A DNA stretch of 64,000 nt from Clostridiaceae bacterium M8S5 (GTDB taxonomy: Bacteria; Bacillota; Clostridia; Tissierellales; MCWD3). Below the pieces are notes generated by a model that worked only from the letters and a program-made list of their open reading frames with translations, had not been told where the DNA came from and did not search any database. The DNA is taken from positions 2,294,001 through 2,358,000 of the forward strand of contig CP118523.1 in the NCBI GenBank assembly GCA_029227815.1. Reading direction: 5' to 3'. Below, in pieces: positions 44,506 through 54,050 of the stretch. The position numbers and the translations under genes were made by a program. Within the stretch, counting starts at the first letter, position 1. Each line of letters begins with the position of its first letter.

Positions 44506-46180
44506 TTAAGTCCCCACCTTTTATTTCATCTAATTTCTTATCAATATCTGTATTTGATTGGGTTTGCTTTAGGATATTTTCTACATAGTTTAGTGCGTCT
44601 TTAAACTCATCTCTATATCTAAAATGTATTATTATTTTGTTTTTATCTACTATAATAATCTTTTTTATTAGTGATACTATTATAGGTCTTGTTATTTCTG
44701 TGATATTTCTATTTTGAGTAAAATTAATTATCCAGTTACTTTTGCCTTTATTCTTTATCAACTGTTTTGCTCTGATCTCAAGTTCTTTTAAATTCTTTTC
44801 TATATCATTGCACCTAGTTTCAAAGTTAGATTTCATTTGCATATAGTCTGATTTTGATATGATACCTGCTTTATAATCTTCATATAGACCCGCTCTTAGA
44901 TTATTGTATTTATCTAACTCTTCCATCTTTGATAATATTCTTCTATCTACTTTTTTATATTTGGTATCTAACAAAGGAAGCTTTTCTATATACTCTATTA
45001 AATCATATAGTTTAACCATAATATTAATCTGTTTATTTATAACTTTGAGTACTGTTTTTCTTAGTGATTTATCACTTATTCTATGATTTGTGCAACTATG
45101 TTTATCAGCTTTATATGTAGAACATATATAATAAACATACTCTTTGCCTTTACTTCTAACTATCTTTCTGACCATTGTATTATCACAAGTATCACAATAT
45201 AGTACTCCTGAAAATGGATAAACAAAATCATTTCCTTCTTTTGTTCTAGTATCAAGTTTTGCGATTTCTTGTATTAGGTTGAAGTTCTCTTTTGATATTA
45301 TGGCTTCATGAGTTCCTTCTACTCGTATCCACTCATCTTCTGCTTTGGATATTTTCTTATCTAATTTATAGTTAATACGACCACTTCTATTTTGAACCAT
45401 TACTCCAGTGTACATCTCATTTTTTAATATACGTTCTATAGTTGTAGCACACCATTTTGCTTTCTCGTTAACTTTAAACGGATTCTTATATGAGTAACCT
45501 AGTAGTTGCTTATATTCGTATGGTGATAATACTCCGTTCTCATTAAGTATGTCCGCTATTTTACCAGTACTATAGCCTTCTATTCTCATTTTATAGATAT
45601 CTCTTATTACATCTGCTGCAAATTCATCTATCTCTAGTTTTTTATTATCTTCTTCAGATTTCACATAGCCATAAAGAGCAAAAGCTCCTATATATTCACC
45701 TTTCTTTTGTCTGATATTTATGCTGCTTCTCACTTTAGTAGATATATCTCTACTATATGAATCGTTTATTAGGTTCTTAAATGGGATGATTATACTATCT
45801 GTATTTGAAGTATTATTTAAACTATCATAATTATCGTTAATAGCTATGAATCTTACCGAAAGAAGTGGGAATACTTTTTCAATATATCGTCCAGTCTCTA
45901 AGTAATCACGTCCAAATCTTGATAGATCTTTTACTATAATACAATCAACTTCGCCTTTTTTTACTAAATCCATCATTTCTTTAAATGCAGGTCTATCAAA
46001 ATTTATACCACTGTAACCATCGTCTACTTTTTCAGTTATTAGTTTTATATCTGTATTATTCTCTAAAAATGACTGCAATAAAGCTCTTTGATTAGTTACA
46101 CTATTACTCTCTAATTTATCTCCATCATCTTTTGAAAGACGTATATATGTTACACCGTTGTACACTTTTTTTCTTTGCAT
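44492..46180 (-). CDS. Large serine recombinase 1 (first of triplet)
   Basis: 562 residues from ATG at 46180, supported by AGGAGG 7 nt upstream; the ATG at 46213 has none. Catalytic serine in YIRLSKDDG (about 11-19), DLSRFGRDYLETGRYIEKVF (about 88-107), zinc ribbon YCDTCDNTM with later C and CTNH (about 340-380), coiled-coil C-terminus. It leads the recombinase operon. The upstream small gene at 46294 is 113 bp away. Confidence 0.92.
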   Translation of the reverse strand: MQRKKVYNGVTYIRLSKDDGDKLESNSVTNQRALLQSFLENNTDIKLITEKVDDGYSGINFDRPAFKEMMDLVKKGEVDCIIVKDLSRFGRDYLETGRYIEKVFPLLSVRFIAINDNYDSLNNTSNTDSIIIPFKNLINDSYSRDISTKVRSSINIRQKKGEYIGAFALYGYVKSEEDNKKLEIDEFAADVIRDIYKMRIEGYSTGKIADILNENGVLSPYEYKQLLGYSYKNPFKVNEKAKWCATTIERILKNEMYTGVMVQNRSGRINYKLDKKISKAEDEWIRVEGTHEAIISKENFNLIQEIAKLDTRTKEGNDFVYPFSGVLYCDTCDNTMVRKIVRSKGKEYVYYICSTYKADKHSCTNHRISDKSLRKTVLKVINKQINIMVKLYDLIEYIEKLPLLDTKYKKVDRRILSKMEELDKYNNLRAGLYEDYKAGIISKSDYMQMKSNFETRCNDIEKNLKELEIRAKQLIKNKGKSNWIINFTQNRNITEITRPIIVSLIKKIIIVDKNKIIIHFRYRDEFKDALNYVENILKQTQSNTDIDKKLDEIKGGDLNGTY

Positions 46181-46293
46181 AAAAAAACCTCCTATATTCT
46201 TTCCCAGTAACATAGGATAGTTGTTTTATTAATTTAGCCCTATTATTAGAATAAAACATAATTTTTGAAATAGCTAGTAATGGTTAAATTTTT

Positions 46294-46509
46294 TTATTCT
46301 ACTATCCTGAAATATTGTTTTAATCTATCAGAAAGTGTATGATTGTCTGAGCTAAATACTGATTCAACAATCATACCTTCACATTTGAAAAGATATGGAT
46401 TCTTTACTTCATCAATGAATTTTTGTATACGCTTACTTGGCTCTAGTTTTGTATTTATGTCAATATCCTTAATATCTACTAATGAGTCTTTTTTGGCTAT
46501 ATTACGCAT
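46294..46509 (-). CDS. Small ICE protein (DUF6870-like, uncertain)
   Basis: 71 residues from ATG at 46509, supported by GGGAG 8 nt upstream. VDIKDIDINTKLEPSKRIQK, then KNPYLFKCEGMIVESVFS and TLSDRLKQYF resemble a small protein often found beside recombinases of Clostridia conjugative elements, which I recall as DUF6870. No known activity; possibly regulatory. Confidence 0.6.
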   Translation of the reverse strand: MRNIAKKDSLVDIKDIDINTKLEPSKRIQKFIDEVKNPYLFKCEGMIVESVFSSDNHTLSDRLKQYFRIVE

Positions 46510-46603
46510 ATTAACATCTCCCATATCATAATTTCATATCTATAAAATTATATTACTTAAATATATGCAACCCTAAGATTGTCCCATGCTAAGAAATGTT
46601 TAA

Positions 46604-48850
46604 TCAATAAAAATATTCAGGTGACTTTTTCTCCTGAATAAATGTTTTTATATCTTCTATGTTATTTGTAATCTTTGTACTAGGTAATGCTTTTCTTACA
46701 ACTTCCTTGTATTTCTCACTAGCCCTAATATCTAGTATTGATATCACTGCTGTATCGGTTTCAGTTCTAATAGCTCGTCCATATCCTTGTTTTAATTTAG
46801 TCACCATTTTAGGTATTAATACTTTTTCTTGAAATTCATTATATGAACTAAATTGACTCTTTTGGTTTTCTGCTATAGGATCTGGTACAGGAAAAGGTAG
46901 TTTTACAATAATCAGATGAGATAATATATCTCCACTGAAATTTATCCCTTCCCAAGCACTACCACATGCTAATAGCACTCCATTTTTGTTTTTTCTGTAA
47001 TCATCAACTGCATTATTATATCCTCTTGTTGCTATAAACATTGGATAATCATTGTTTTCAGTCTGCAATATTTTATATGTTTTATATAGTATCTCATAAG
47101 ATGTAAATAACACTAGTGCATGTCCATAACTTGCTTGTATTAATTCTCTTATTCTTTCTGCCACTGTATATATGTAATTAACGTCTTCTTGGTTTGGGTA
47201 TGGTAAATCATCTGCCTGATATAGTATTGAATTTTCATAGTAGTTAAATGGAGATATTTCACTAGTTTCTAAAATCTTTCTTGTATTATATAATCCTAGC
47301 TCTCTTTTTATATAATCAAAATTCCCATTAACAGCTAATGTTCCACTTGTCGCTAATATCGGTATATTCATATTAAATATATCTTTTCCCAAGTAAAAGT
47401 TTATATCTTTCTCTACAGCACAAATCATAAAGTCCTCATTCGACGAATATTCTACCCATAATATAGAATTAACCTGACTTATTTTTTTAACTTTATCTCC
47501 TATTCTTTCAAGTTCAATCTGCAATGCTCGTTGTCTATCGGATATTCTAATTACTATTCTGTATATAATCTCAATCAATTCTCTAAGTTGTTGTCTTAAC
47601 TCTCGAGTATTATTAGGTATATATTTATTAATATCTTTATCATCTAATAATTCTTTAGGTATGCTTTTGTTCAAACTATAATATATTCTATCCAACAGTT
47701 TTGTAGCTTCATCACAGAACTTTATTAAGTATTTAGCTATATTGCTTTTACTGTTAGCTGGTCTTATTTTATTAATTAATCTATAAACTTCTTGCCTTTT
47801 TAATTGTACTGTGTTCATGTCAATATATGCTTCAGTTATCTTATGAGCCTCATCATAAACGACTACTTTATAATCTGGTAATAATGGTCTATGTCCCTCT
47901 TTTCTTTTTAAAACATTTGCAATCATATAGTTATGGTTAGTTACTTGTATTATATATTCTGAACTATTTGCATTATTGATAAATCTTCTGTATCTACACA
48001 ATTTATCACTTAGACAGTTCCTACAATGACTAGGAATAACTCTAATTTTCTGCTTGTTATGATCCCTTATTCCCGTTATATTTGATAAATCTACTTCATT
48101 ACTTTGTATCAAATTCTTAATTAAGTGATACTCCTTTTCACCAACCTTGTGAGGATAAATGTTATTTATATGATTCTCTAATCTAATATCACAGATATAG
48201 TTTTCTTGTCCTTTTCTTATAACTGCTCTTATCGGCTTATCTATTATGCCATGTTGTAGCAACATGTCCGATATCTCAGGGATATAGTCCTTTACAATAG
48301 CTCTTTGGAGAGTCTTATTTGATGTTGATATTATCATAACTTTGTTATTATCAGTAGTAGTTATATAGCTTAAATCACACCTCATATCGTAGACTATAAG
48401 AGCAACTAAATAAGCATGTGTTTTCCCAAGTCCCACAGCTATGTCACTTAATGAAATGTGATTATTAATCATAGCTTTGTACATATGTTTTGCTAACTCT
48501 ATTTGCTGTGTTCTTATGTTATACTCAAAACTCATAAATACAACTCTGAATATATATTCAATTAACTCTTCACCTATTTCAGGATAACTAATATTATAAA
48601 ATACATACTCTGCTAACTTTGTTAATAAATCAATGTACCTATCTTCACTCACAGCTTGTTTCTTATGTCCAATATACTTATTATCACCCGTGATGTAATT
48701 ATACGCTTTGTACTTATATGTCTTTCCTGTAAAAGTCTCAGTAACAACGCAATCTCTTGATATAAATATCCCCTGCTCTTTCTTTTGTAACTTAACTAAT
48801 TCTTTTAGTACAGTCATAGCATACTTTATATTCGTATTGATTTGGCACAT
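46604..48850 (-). CDS. DinG/XPD-family helicase
   Basis: 748 residues. Walker A IAVGLGKTHAYL (about 131-142), four-cysteine iron-sulfur region CRNCLSDKLC with flanking Cys (about 275-290), DEAH box VVYDEAHKIT (about 331-340), and the late motif CGSAWEGINFSGD (about 618-630) with QGYGRAIRTETD. These fit 5'-3' iron-sulfur DNA helicases. On this element it may help replication or transfer. Good ribosome site GGAGG before ATG. It is followed by a 600-bp non-coding region on its upstream side. Confidence 0.85.
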   Translation of the reverse strand: MCQINTNIKYAMTVLKELVKLQKKEQGIFISRDCVVTETFTGKTYKYKAYNYITGDNKYIGHKKQAVSEDRYIDLLTKLAEYVFYNISYPEIGEELIEYIFRVVFMSFEYNIRTQQIELAKHMYKAMINNHISLSDIAVGLGKTHAYLVALIVYDMRCDLSYITTTDNNKVMIISTSNKTLQRAIVKDYIPEISDMLLQHGIIDKPIRAVIRKGQENYICDIRLENHINNIYPHKVGEKEYHLIKNLIQSNEVDLSNITGIRDHNKQKIRVIPSHCRNCLSDKLCRYRRFINNANSSEYIIQVTNHNYMIANVLKRKEGHRPLLPDYKVVVYDEAHKITEAYIDMNTVQLKRQEVYRLINKIRPANSKSNIAKYLIKFCDEATKLLDRIYYSLNKSIPKELLDDKDINKYIPNNTRELRQQLRELIEIIYRIVIRISDRQRALQIELERIGDKVKKISQVNSILWVEYSSNEDFMICAVEKDINFYLGKDIFNMNIPILATSGTLAVNGNFDYIKRELGLYNTRKILETSEISPFNYYENSILYQADDLPYPNQEDVNYIYTVAERIRELIQASYGHALVLFTSYEILYKTYKILQTENNDYPMFIATRGYNNAVDDYRKNKNGVLLACGSAWEGINFSGDILSHLIIVKLPFPVPDPIAENQKSQFSSYNEFQEKVLIPKMVTKLKQGYGRAIRTETDTAVISILDIRASEKYKEVVRKALPSTKITNNIEDIKTFIQEKKSPEYFY

Positions 48851-49460
48851 ATATTTTCCTCCATTCTTTAGTTTTATACTTCCTTAACAACATTCGTATA
48901 TATCAAAGACAATGTAATACATACGAATACTGTTAAAGTAAATTAAATATCTCTAGAGGCGAATAGTGGTAACTATTCTCATAGAATCTACCATAGCTAT
49001 GTCTCAAGCTACACTATATTCTCCAATGGGTTGTCCATTAGCTATGCTCCATACGATAAGTTAGGACTGCATAGAAGTATCATCCAAGAGTATAACCCCT
49101 TGTTTTTTCCCTTGTAGGTCATGGCGATTAACTACATAACCACGTAGTTATTTAAAATCAACCTTTTACGCTCACACTAATATTAGTGGTCTTGGCGAAG
49201 GTCATTAACGACGCTTTCCATAATGGTTACAAGGTAACGTACCTTAGAGATATGTTATGAATGATTAAGATGAATTTATATAATTCATCAAAGGCTATTT
49301 CAGATTGGTTTTTAAAATCTATGAATTCACACAACTTTAGCCAAAGTTTAGGCATACAATTGTTCTTGCAACATTTCATATCATATAGCCATTTAGAAAT
49401 AGCCTTTCATTATTTGTCAAAGAACGTAGAGTAAAAAATCCCTTCACTATATAAGGACAG
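48851..49460. other. 600-bp non-coding region with many inverted repeats
   Basis: No gene is visible. Short hairpins cluster here: GAATAGTGGTAACTATTC (about 48961-48978), AATGGGTTGTCCATT (about 49024-49038) and AACTACATAACCACGTAGTT (about 49130-49149). The region might be a structured RNA, an origin of transfer or replication, or a long leader of the helicase gene. I cannot assign it. Confidence 0.35.
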
Positions 49461-49895
49461 TTAAATGGATTTTGTACCCCCCCTATCTAAATTTTTTATG
49501 AATTTTGTAATTTTTCTCTCTGCTTTTCTTATACTTTTATGAACCTTCGTAAAATGGATACCTTCTTCTTTTGCTATTCTTCGTACACTCTTGTTATCAT
49601 AATATTTCATAATAATCCTTCTTCTCTGTTTTATAGTTAGCATAGATAGTGCTTTATAAAGTTGCTGTTTTATTATGTTATTGCAAGCTATTTCTTCTAC
49701 TGATTGTTGGTGTAATTGCATAATTTGATTTTCTATTTGTGACAAAGGTACGTTAGATATATATCTTTTAACCCATTTTTGATGATTTGCTTCCTCTTTC
49801 CTAAACTCATCAAAACATTCTACTAATTCATCAGTTAATTCAATTTTGTCTTTCCATATATTTAGTTCACTTTTCCTATGAATTGATTTGCACAT
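49461..49895 (-). CDS. Sigma-70 region 4-like regulator of the ICE
   Basis: 144 residues. The C-terminal part LSMLTIKQRRRIIMKYYDNK then SVRRIAKEEGIHFTKVHKSI (about 92-131) is a sigma region 4-type helix-turn-helix; no region 2 is present. Small proteins of this kind are encoded near the recombination end of Tn916/Tn1549-like elements and probably regulate excision or transfer. GGAGGGAG precedes ATG. Confidence 0.75.
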   Translation of the reverse strand: MCKSIHRKSELNIWKDKIELTDELVECFDEFRKEEANHQKWVKRYISNVPLSQIENQIMQLHQQSVEEIACNNIIKQQLYKALSMLTIKQRRRIIMKYYDNKSVRRIAKEEGIHFTKVHKSIRKAERKITKFIKNLDRGGTKSI

Positions 49896-50062
49896 TTTAT
49901 CTCCCTCCGTTTTGTATTTGTTATTAGGTTCAAAACGAAAGGTGTTGGAGAACGTATTTTAACTGACATAGTATAAACCCCTAGCTCGCCAAAACCACTA
50001 ATTTGGAGATAAAAATTCACATAAAAAAATAGCCACAATTGAATGTGACTGATTTTGGGTAC

Positions 50063-50100
50063 AAAAAAAGACTCTACAACTTTTTACAGTCATAGAGTCT
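50063..50100 (-). terminator. Rho-independent terminator
   Basis: AGACTCTA (50069-50076) pairs with TAGAGTCT (50093-50100). On the minus strand the stem is followed by a run of seven T, so it ends leftward transcripts such as that of the gene at 50241. Confidence 0.75.
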
Positions 50101-50170
50101 ATCTTTCTATATGTGGTTTTTGACAGTTTATTTTATACTATCAGTATATATTATTAAGCGTTCAATGTCA

Positions 50171-50222
50171 GTACCACCAAAATCCCATTTTTGTCCCACG
50201 TTTGTCCCATAAAAGTACCACC
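50171..50222. repeat. Direct repeats GTACCACC and TTGTCCCA
   Basis: GTACCACC occurs at 50171-50178 and 50215-50222, enclosing TTGTCCCA at 50191-50198 and 50202-50209. They lie just downstream of the regulator gene. Possible protein-binding iterons; TTGTCCCA occurs once more near 46577. Confidence 0.35.
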
Positions 50223-50240
50223 CATTTTGTCTGCAGTATA

Positions 50241-50747
50241 TTAATTCATCACAGATGGAATACTATATTCCCATAGTGATACCCCGAAAAGATATATTGC
50301 TTCCTTACGTCTTCTATAATAGGTTGTCCTTCCCATATGTAAACTATCACATATTTCCTCTTGGTTACATTTATGGTCGGACAAAAAGTTTTTATTTATT
50401 ATGTCATAATAAAGTTCCCCGATATCAGGATACTCTTTAACATGTGCTAATGCCTTTTCTATCACATCAAGCATCATCTTGTTTTCTGCTACATATAATA
50501 ACTTATTCATTATTTCTCTGGCCTTTTTCTCAGCCCCAAGTTGGGACATTATTTCAAGACCACTATAATTTTTAGTTCCATACACTTCGCTATGTTCCCG
50601 CACAGCATCATCATAACTATCGAAATTACTCCAAACTACGCCTAAGTAATTTTTCAATAATAATGTTGCACTCTCGTAAATATCATCATCAATTTTTTTA
50701 TGCCTTTCTATTATGTCTGATAAGTCATTGAAGATTTTTTGTTTCAT
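50241..50747 (-). CDS. ArpU/sigma-like HTH regulator of the ICE
   Basis: 168 residues from ATG at 50747 (AGGAGGG upstream; the ATG at 50765 is too early). The C-terminal CNQEEICDSLHMGRTTYYRR then RKEAIYLFGVSLW is a helix-turn-helix typical of ArpU-like late-gene regulators. The N-terminal part is helical. A terminator follows at 50063-50100. It probably controls genes on the element. Confidence 0.65.
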   Translation of the reverse strand: MKQKIFNDLSDIIERHKKIDDDIYESATLLLKNYLGVVWSNFDSYDDAVREHSEVYGTKNYSGLEIMSQLGAEKKAREIMNKLLYVAENKMMLDVIEKALAHVKEYPDIGELYYDIINKNFLSDHKCNQEEICDSLHMGRTTYYRRRKEAIYLFGVSLWEYSIPSVMN

Positions 50748-51033
50748 AATTTCCCTCCTCATCAACTACTTTGACATCAACATATTTTACTTTGATTATT
50801 ATACTTTACGAACGCACGTTCAAGTGTATGTTTTTATTATATTGCTCCTATTTTTTCATGTCAAGGTATATTTATACAATTAGTCATATAGTACTATATA
50901 ATATATTTATTTTCATTTAGTTTGCCTATTAAGAATTTTGGGGTTGTTTATTTTATATATAAATAACACCACAACGAGCTAAAAAGCAATCATTTATAGA
51001 AATTTATTCACAGCTGCCTTTTTAACTGATTTA

Positions 51034-52320
51034 TTATTTAAATAATTCTATAATATCAATTTTTTTATTATGTATGTAGTAATCAAATATCATAGATGCT
51101 GGAATCAAATATAATATAATATCTTCAAGCCCTAATTTTTCTAGAAACTCCAAAGTCACAATACCTATTTCCTTTACATGATTTTCTTCACTGGGGAATA
51201 CAAATAAATTTTTAACCTGTTTAAACTTTTTCATCTTTATATAATTATTAAATGCTAATTGATACATATATTGTTTAGTTACATCTTCTACACCTGGGTT
51301 ACCATATAATATTTCATCATTTAGGTTGATTAAATAATACTTCGCATCTAATATCACAAAATAGTCATTACTAACACTAATAATATCTGGAACTAATGTC
51401 GCTGCTTTATGAACTTTACCATTTAAAGAGGTCCACTTAGGACAATCAATTAAATGCTTTAACGTCTCATATTTATTATTTAATACATATCCACATGTTT
51501 TCTCCCAAACCACATGGAAACTCCTTGTGCCATAAAAACTAATTTGCAAATTATCTAATATCATTTTTTCTTTAGATATGAAGGAAGCCATAGCTTTAAG
51601 TAGCAGTTGTTTCCTATTAATATATTGTATATTTAACTCTTTATTTATTCTATAAATAATGCTTTGTGGTGTTTCCGGTGTATAATTGCTTATATCAAAC
51701 CTTATAGGCTCTAACCCTAAAAATTCAAGCAATCCTAATTCATCAAGCTTCTTCGTACATTCATTAAGGATATACATATGTAACCTTCTGAAGTAATTTG
51801 TATCATCATTCTTTATTGCATTTGTATAAAACTCTAAGTATACAGGATTATTTTCAATTATAATAGGATTGATATAATCTATTGTTCTCGACCAATTAAT
51901 TTCTTCTTCGCCATTTAATTTATAAATACTTTTTTCATTAGAATATAAGCCATTTTCAAAATAATCATTTATCATGAAAACGATTGTAGACAGCATGTTA
52001 TAATTATTAATTAACGCTAAATCCCCAAAACTATCTATCTCTTCAGAATTCAGATTTTCTCTTCCACTATATTCTTTGAATAATACCAATATTTGCTTCG
52101 CCAATGCTTTTTTATCTTTATTTTTGTGATATTTAGGCAAGGAAAATATTACCTTTTCCTTTATTATCAAGACACCTACAAATTTAAAATGATATAATCC
52201 ATTTTTTAATAAATATAAAATTTTTTTATCCAAAAGTTTTTGAATCATATTCGAATCTAAACATAATTTGTCGACTAAAATTTGCTCATTATACTCTTTA
52301 AGTTCCGTTATATAAATCAT
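51034..52320 (-). CDS. LlaJI-family restriction endonuclease, nuclease subunit
   Basis: 428 residues. Overall plan and the C-terminal block LVPDIISVSNDYFVILDAKY (about 307-326), with D ... D-A-K as the PD-(D/E)XK site, match the LlaJI family. In LlaJI this subunit works with a McrB-like NTPase subunit to cut unmodified DNA. Here the NTPase gene ends 3 bp upstream, so the two are coupled. Sequence specificity is not known. Confidence 0.8.
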   Translation of the reverse strand: MIYITELKEYNEQILVDKLCLDSNMIQKLLDKKILYLLKNGLYHFKFVGVLIIKEKVIFSLPKYHKNKDKKALAKQILVLFKEYSGRENLNSEEIDSFGDLALINNYNMLSTIVFMINDYFENGLYSNEKSIYKLNGEEEINWSRTIDYINPIIIENNPVYLEFYTNAIKNDDTNYFRRLHMYILNECTKKLDELGLLEFLGLEPIRFDISNYTPETPQSIIYRINKELNIQYINRKQLLLKAMASFISKEKMILDNLQISFYGTRSFHVVWEKTCGYVLNNKYETLKHLIDCPKWTSLNGKVHKAATLVPDIISVSNDYFVILDAKYYLINLNDEILYGNPGVEDVTKQYMYQLAFNNYIKMKKFKQVKNLFVFPSEENHVKEIGIVTLEFLEKLGLEDIILYLIPASMIFDYYIHNKKIDIIELFK

Positions 52321-52323
52321 ATA

Positions 52324-53898
52324 TTACTCATTCCCAGCCATATAAACTTCAGAATTATCAGCTGTTATATTATCTTCGAGTTCATTGTTAATTGTACCTC
52401 TAAAGGTATCATCCACTTCAAAATCAAATACGTTTTTTCCCGCATCATAAGCATCAATTATTGCAGAAAAAGTCTTAAGTTCGGGTTTGAAGAACTTTCC
52501 TCTTCTATGTCTAAGCACATCCTCAAAGAGATACATTAATAATTTACTTTTAAAAATTTCATCTGTTTTGTATGAATCCATATCCTTATCAGTAATAAAA
52601 AATGGTCCAATTAATTTATCTTCATTTATATTTAAATCATTTTCAATCAATCTATTATTAATCTTACCTCTTAACCCATCCCATTCTATTTCACCATAAG
52701 GTTTCAAATTAATCTTTTTACCCGTAATTTTAGAACTTCCATTATTAATATTAATATATTCAAAGTTCCACCTTCTTTTAAATGCAGCATCTATAGGTGA
52801 TACCCCTTGATCTGCACTGTTCATTGTTGCCCATATGTACAAATTATTAGGTATTTTTATTGTAGATATCTCTTCTTCATTAAATCCACATTCTTTTATT
52901 AAATACTCTCTCATTTCTTCGGATGTAGTAATAGCATATTCACTTACACCATTATCATCACGATCAAGCAATTGGAATATATCTCCAAACACCGCTGCAA
53001 CATTGGCTCGATTAATCTCCTCAATAATAAGTAAATAATTTTTATTATCACATATCTTTTTACTGTTTAATGCCTTAATCAATATTCTTAAAAATGGTCC
53101 AGGAACAAATTGATATGATATATATTCTGTTCCATCATTTTTTACTTTTAATTTGGGTTTATATGAACCAACAAATTGTGAATATGTATAATTTGGATGA
53201 AATGTTACACGCTCATAATTCTCTCCAAAGTTTTTTCTTTCTTCTTCAAGTTGAAAACTTTTACCTGTTCCTGGTGCCCCAAACAATATACGATTAAAGG
53301 GTTTAGTGATTGCATATTGCTGTTGGCTCTCAAGTAATAATCCGTTTGTCCCTTCATAACTGTCAGTGGCTAATTTCTTAAAATTGGTTTTTAATTCTTG
53401 AATAATATCATCCTTTAAAAACAACTCAAATTTTAATACATCTGATTCAAGCTCCTCATCTCTACATTTGGTTATTTTTAAAAATGTTATAACAGGCAAT
53501 GCTATCCTTCTAAATATATTTTTAAAAACACCATGTTGTAATCGTATGTAATATCTATTACCTGATTGAAAAGATTCAATTGATTCATTTATTACTATTT
53601 TATCATTTAATACTCTTACTTTCATGTACATCTCGTTCCAATATGAATAATCAGCTGCTCTGTAATCCCCAAATATGTGATATTTATATATAATAAACGC
53701 TCTATTTAAGTATTCTATTAAATTATCTTTTTCAAAAATCGTGGTAGTAACATTGAAAAATTGATCTAATTCATCTTTTTCTGATATTTGACCTACATAT
53801 AATTTAGCTTCTCCATTGCCATTTGTATTAGCATATTTGATTTTATTGTATACAAAACTATCTGTAATATCCACTGATATGCTATTATTTATAGTCAT
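52324..53898 (-). CDS. McrB-like AAA+ NTPase subunit of the LlaJI-type restriction system
   Basis: 524 residues. An N-terminal region of about 190 residues is probably the DNA-recognition part. Walker A ILFGAPGTGKSFQLEEER (about 204-221), Walker B YLLIIEEINRANVAAVFGDI (about 286-305) and the ATMNSADQGVSPIDAAFKRR sensor segment match McrB-type motors. It should translocate or assemble on DNA and activate the nuclease encoded downstream. Ribosome site GGGGTG before ATG. Confidence 0.85.
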   Translation of the reverse strand: MTINNSISVDITDSFVYNKIKYANTNGNGEAKLYVGQISEKDELDQFFNVTTTIFEKDNLIEYLNRAFIIYKYHIFGDYRAADYSYWNEMYMKVRVLNDKIVINESIESFQSGNRYYIRLQHGVFKNIFRRIALPVITFLKITKCRDEELESDVLKFELFLKDDIIQELKTNFKKLATDSYEGTNGLLLESQQQYAITKPFNRILFGAPGTGKSFQLEEERKNFGENYERVTFHPNYTYSQFVGSYKPKLKVKNDGTEYISYQFVPGPFLRILIKALNSKKICDNKNYLLIIEEINRANVAAVFGDIFQLLDRDDNGVSEYAITTSEEMREYLIKECGFNEEEISTIKIPNNLYIWATMNSADQGVSPIDAAFKRRWNFEYININNGSSKITGKKINLKPYGEIEWDGLRGKINNRLIENDLNINEDKLIGPFFITDKDMDSYKTDEIFKSKLLMYLFEDVLRHRRGKFFKPELKTFSAIIDAYDAGKNVFDFEVDDTFRGTINNELEDNITADNSEVYMAGNE

Positions 53899-54050
53899 TA
53901 ACTCACCCCTGTTTTCTCTATGTTAAAATACATTTCAATTATAATTATAGCTTTTTAGTATAAAACATGCAACATATACCAATTTAATCGTTATATGTAG
54001 TCCTAAAAAAGCGATGTAAAGACTCCTTTACTATCGCTCTCTCAGAATAA

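Noticed and set aside
22021-46180. A classical integron integrase (IntI) next to the array
   Set aside because: I looked for tyrosine recombinase-like genes on both strands in and around the array; only serine recombinases are present. One may exist outside the window.
46294-46509. Excisionase (Xis) for the recombinases
   Set aside because: Small and adjacent, but I see no winged-helix or MerR-like DNA-binding pattern, so I did not name it as one.
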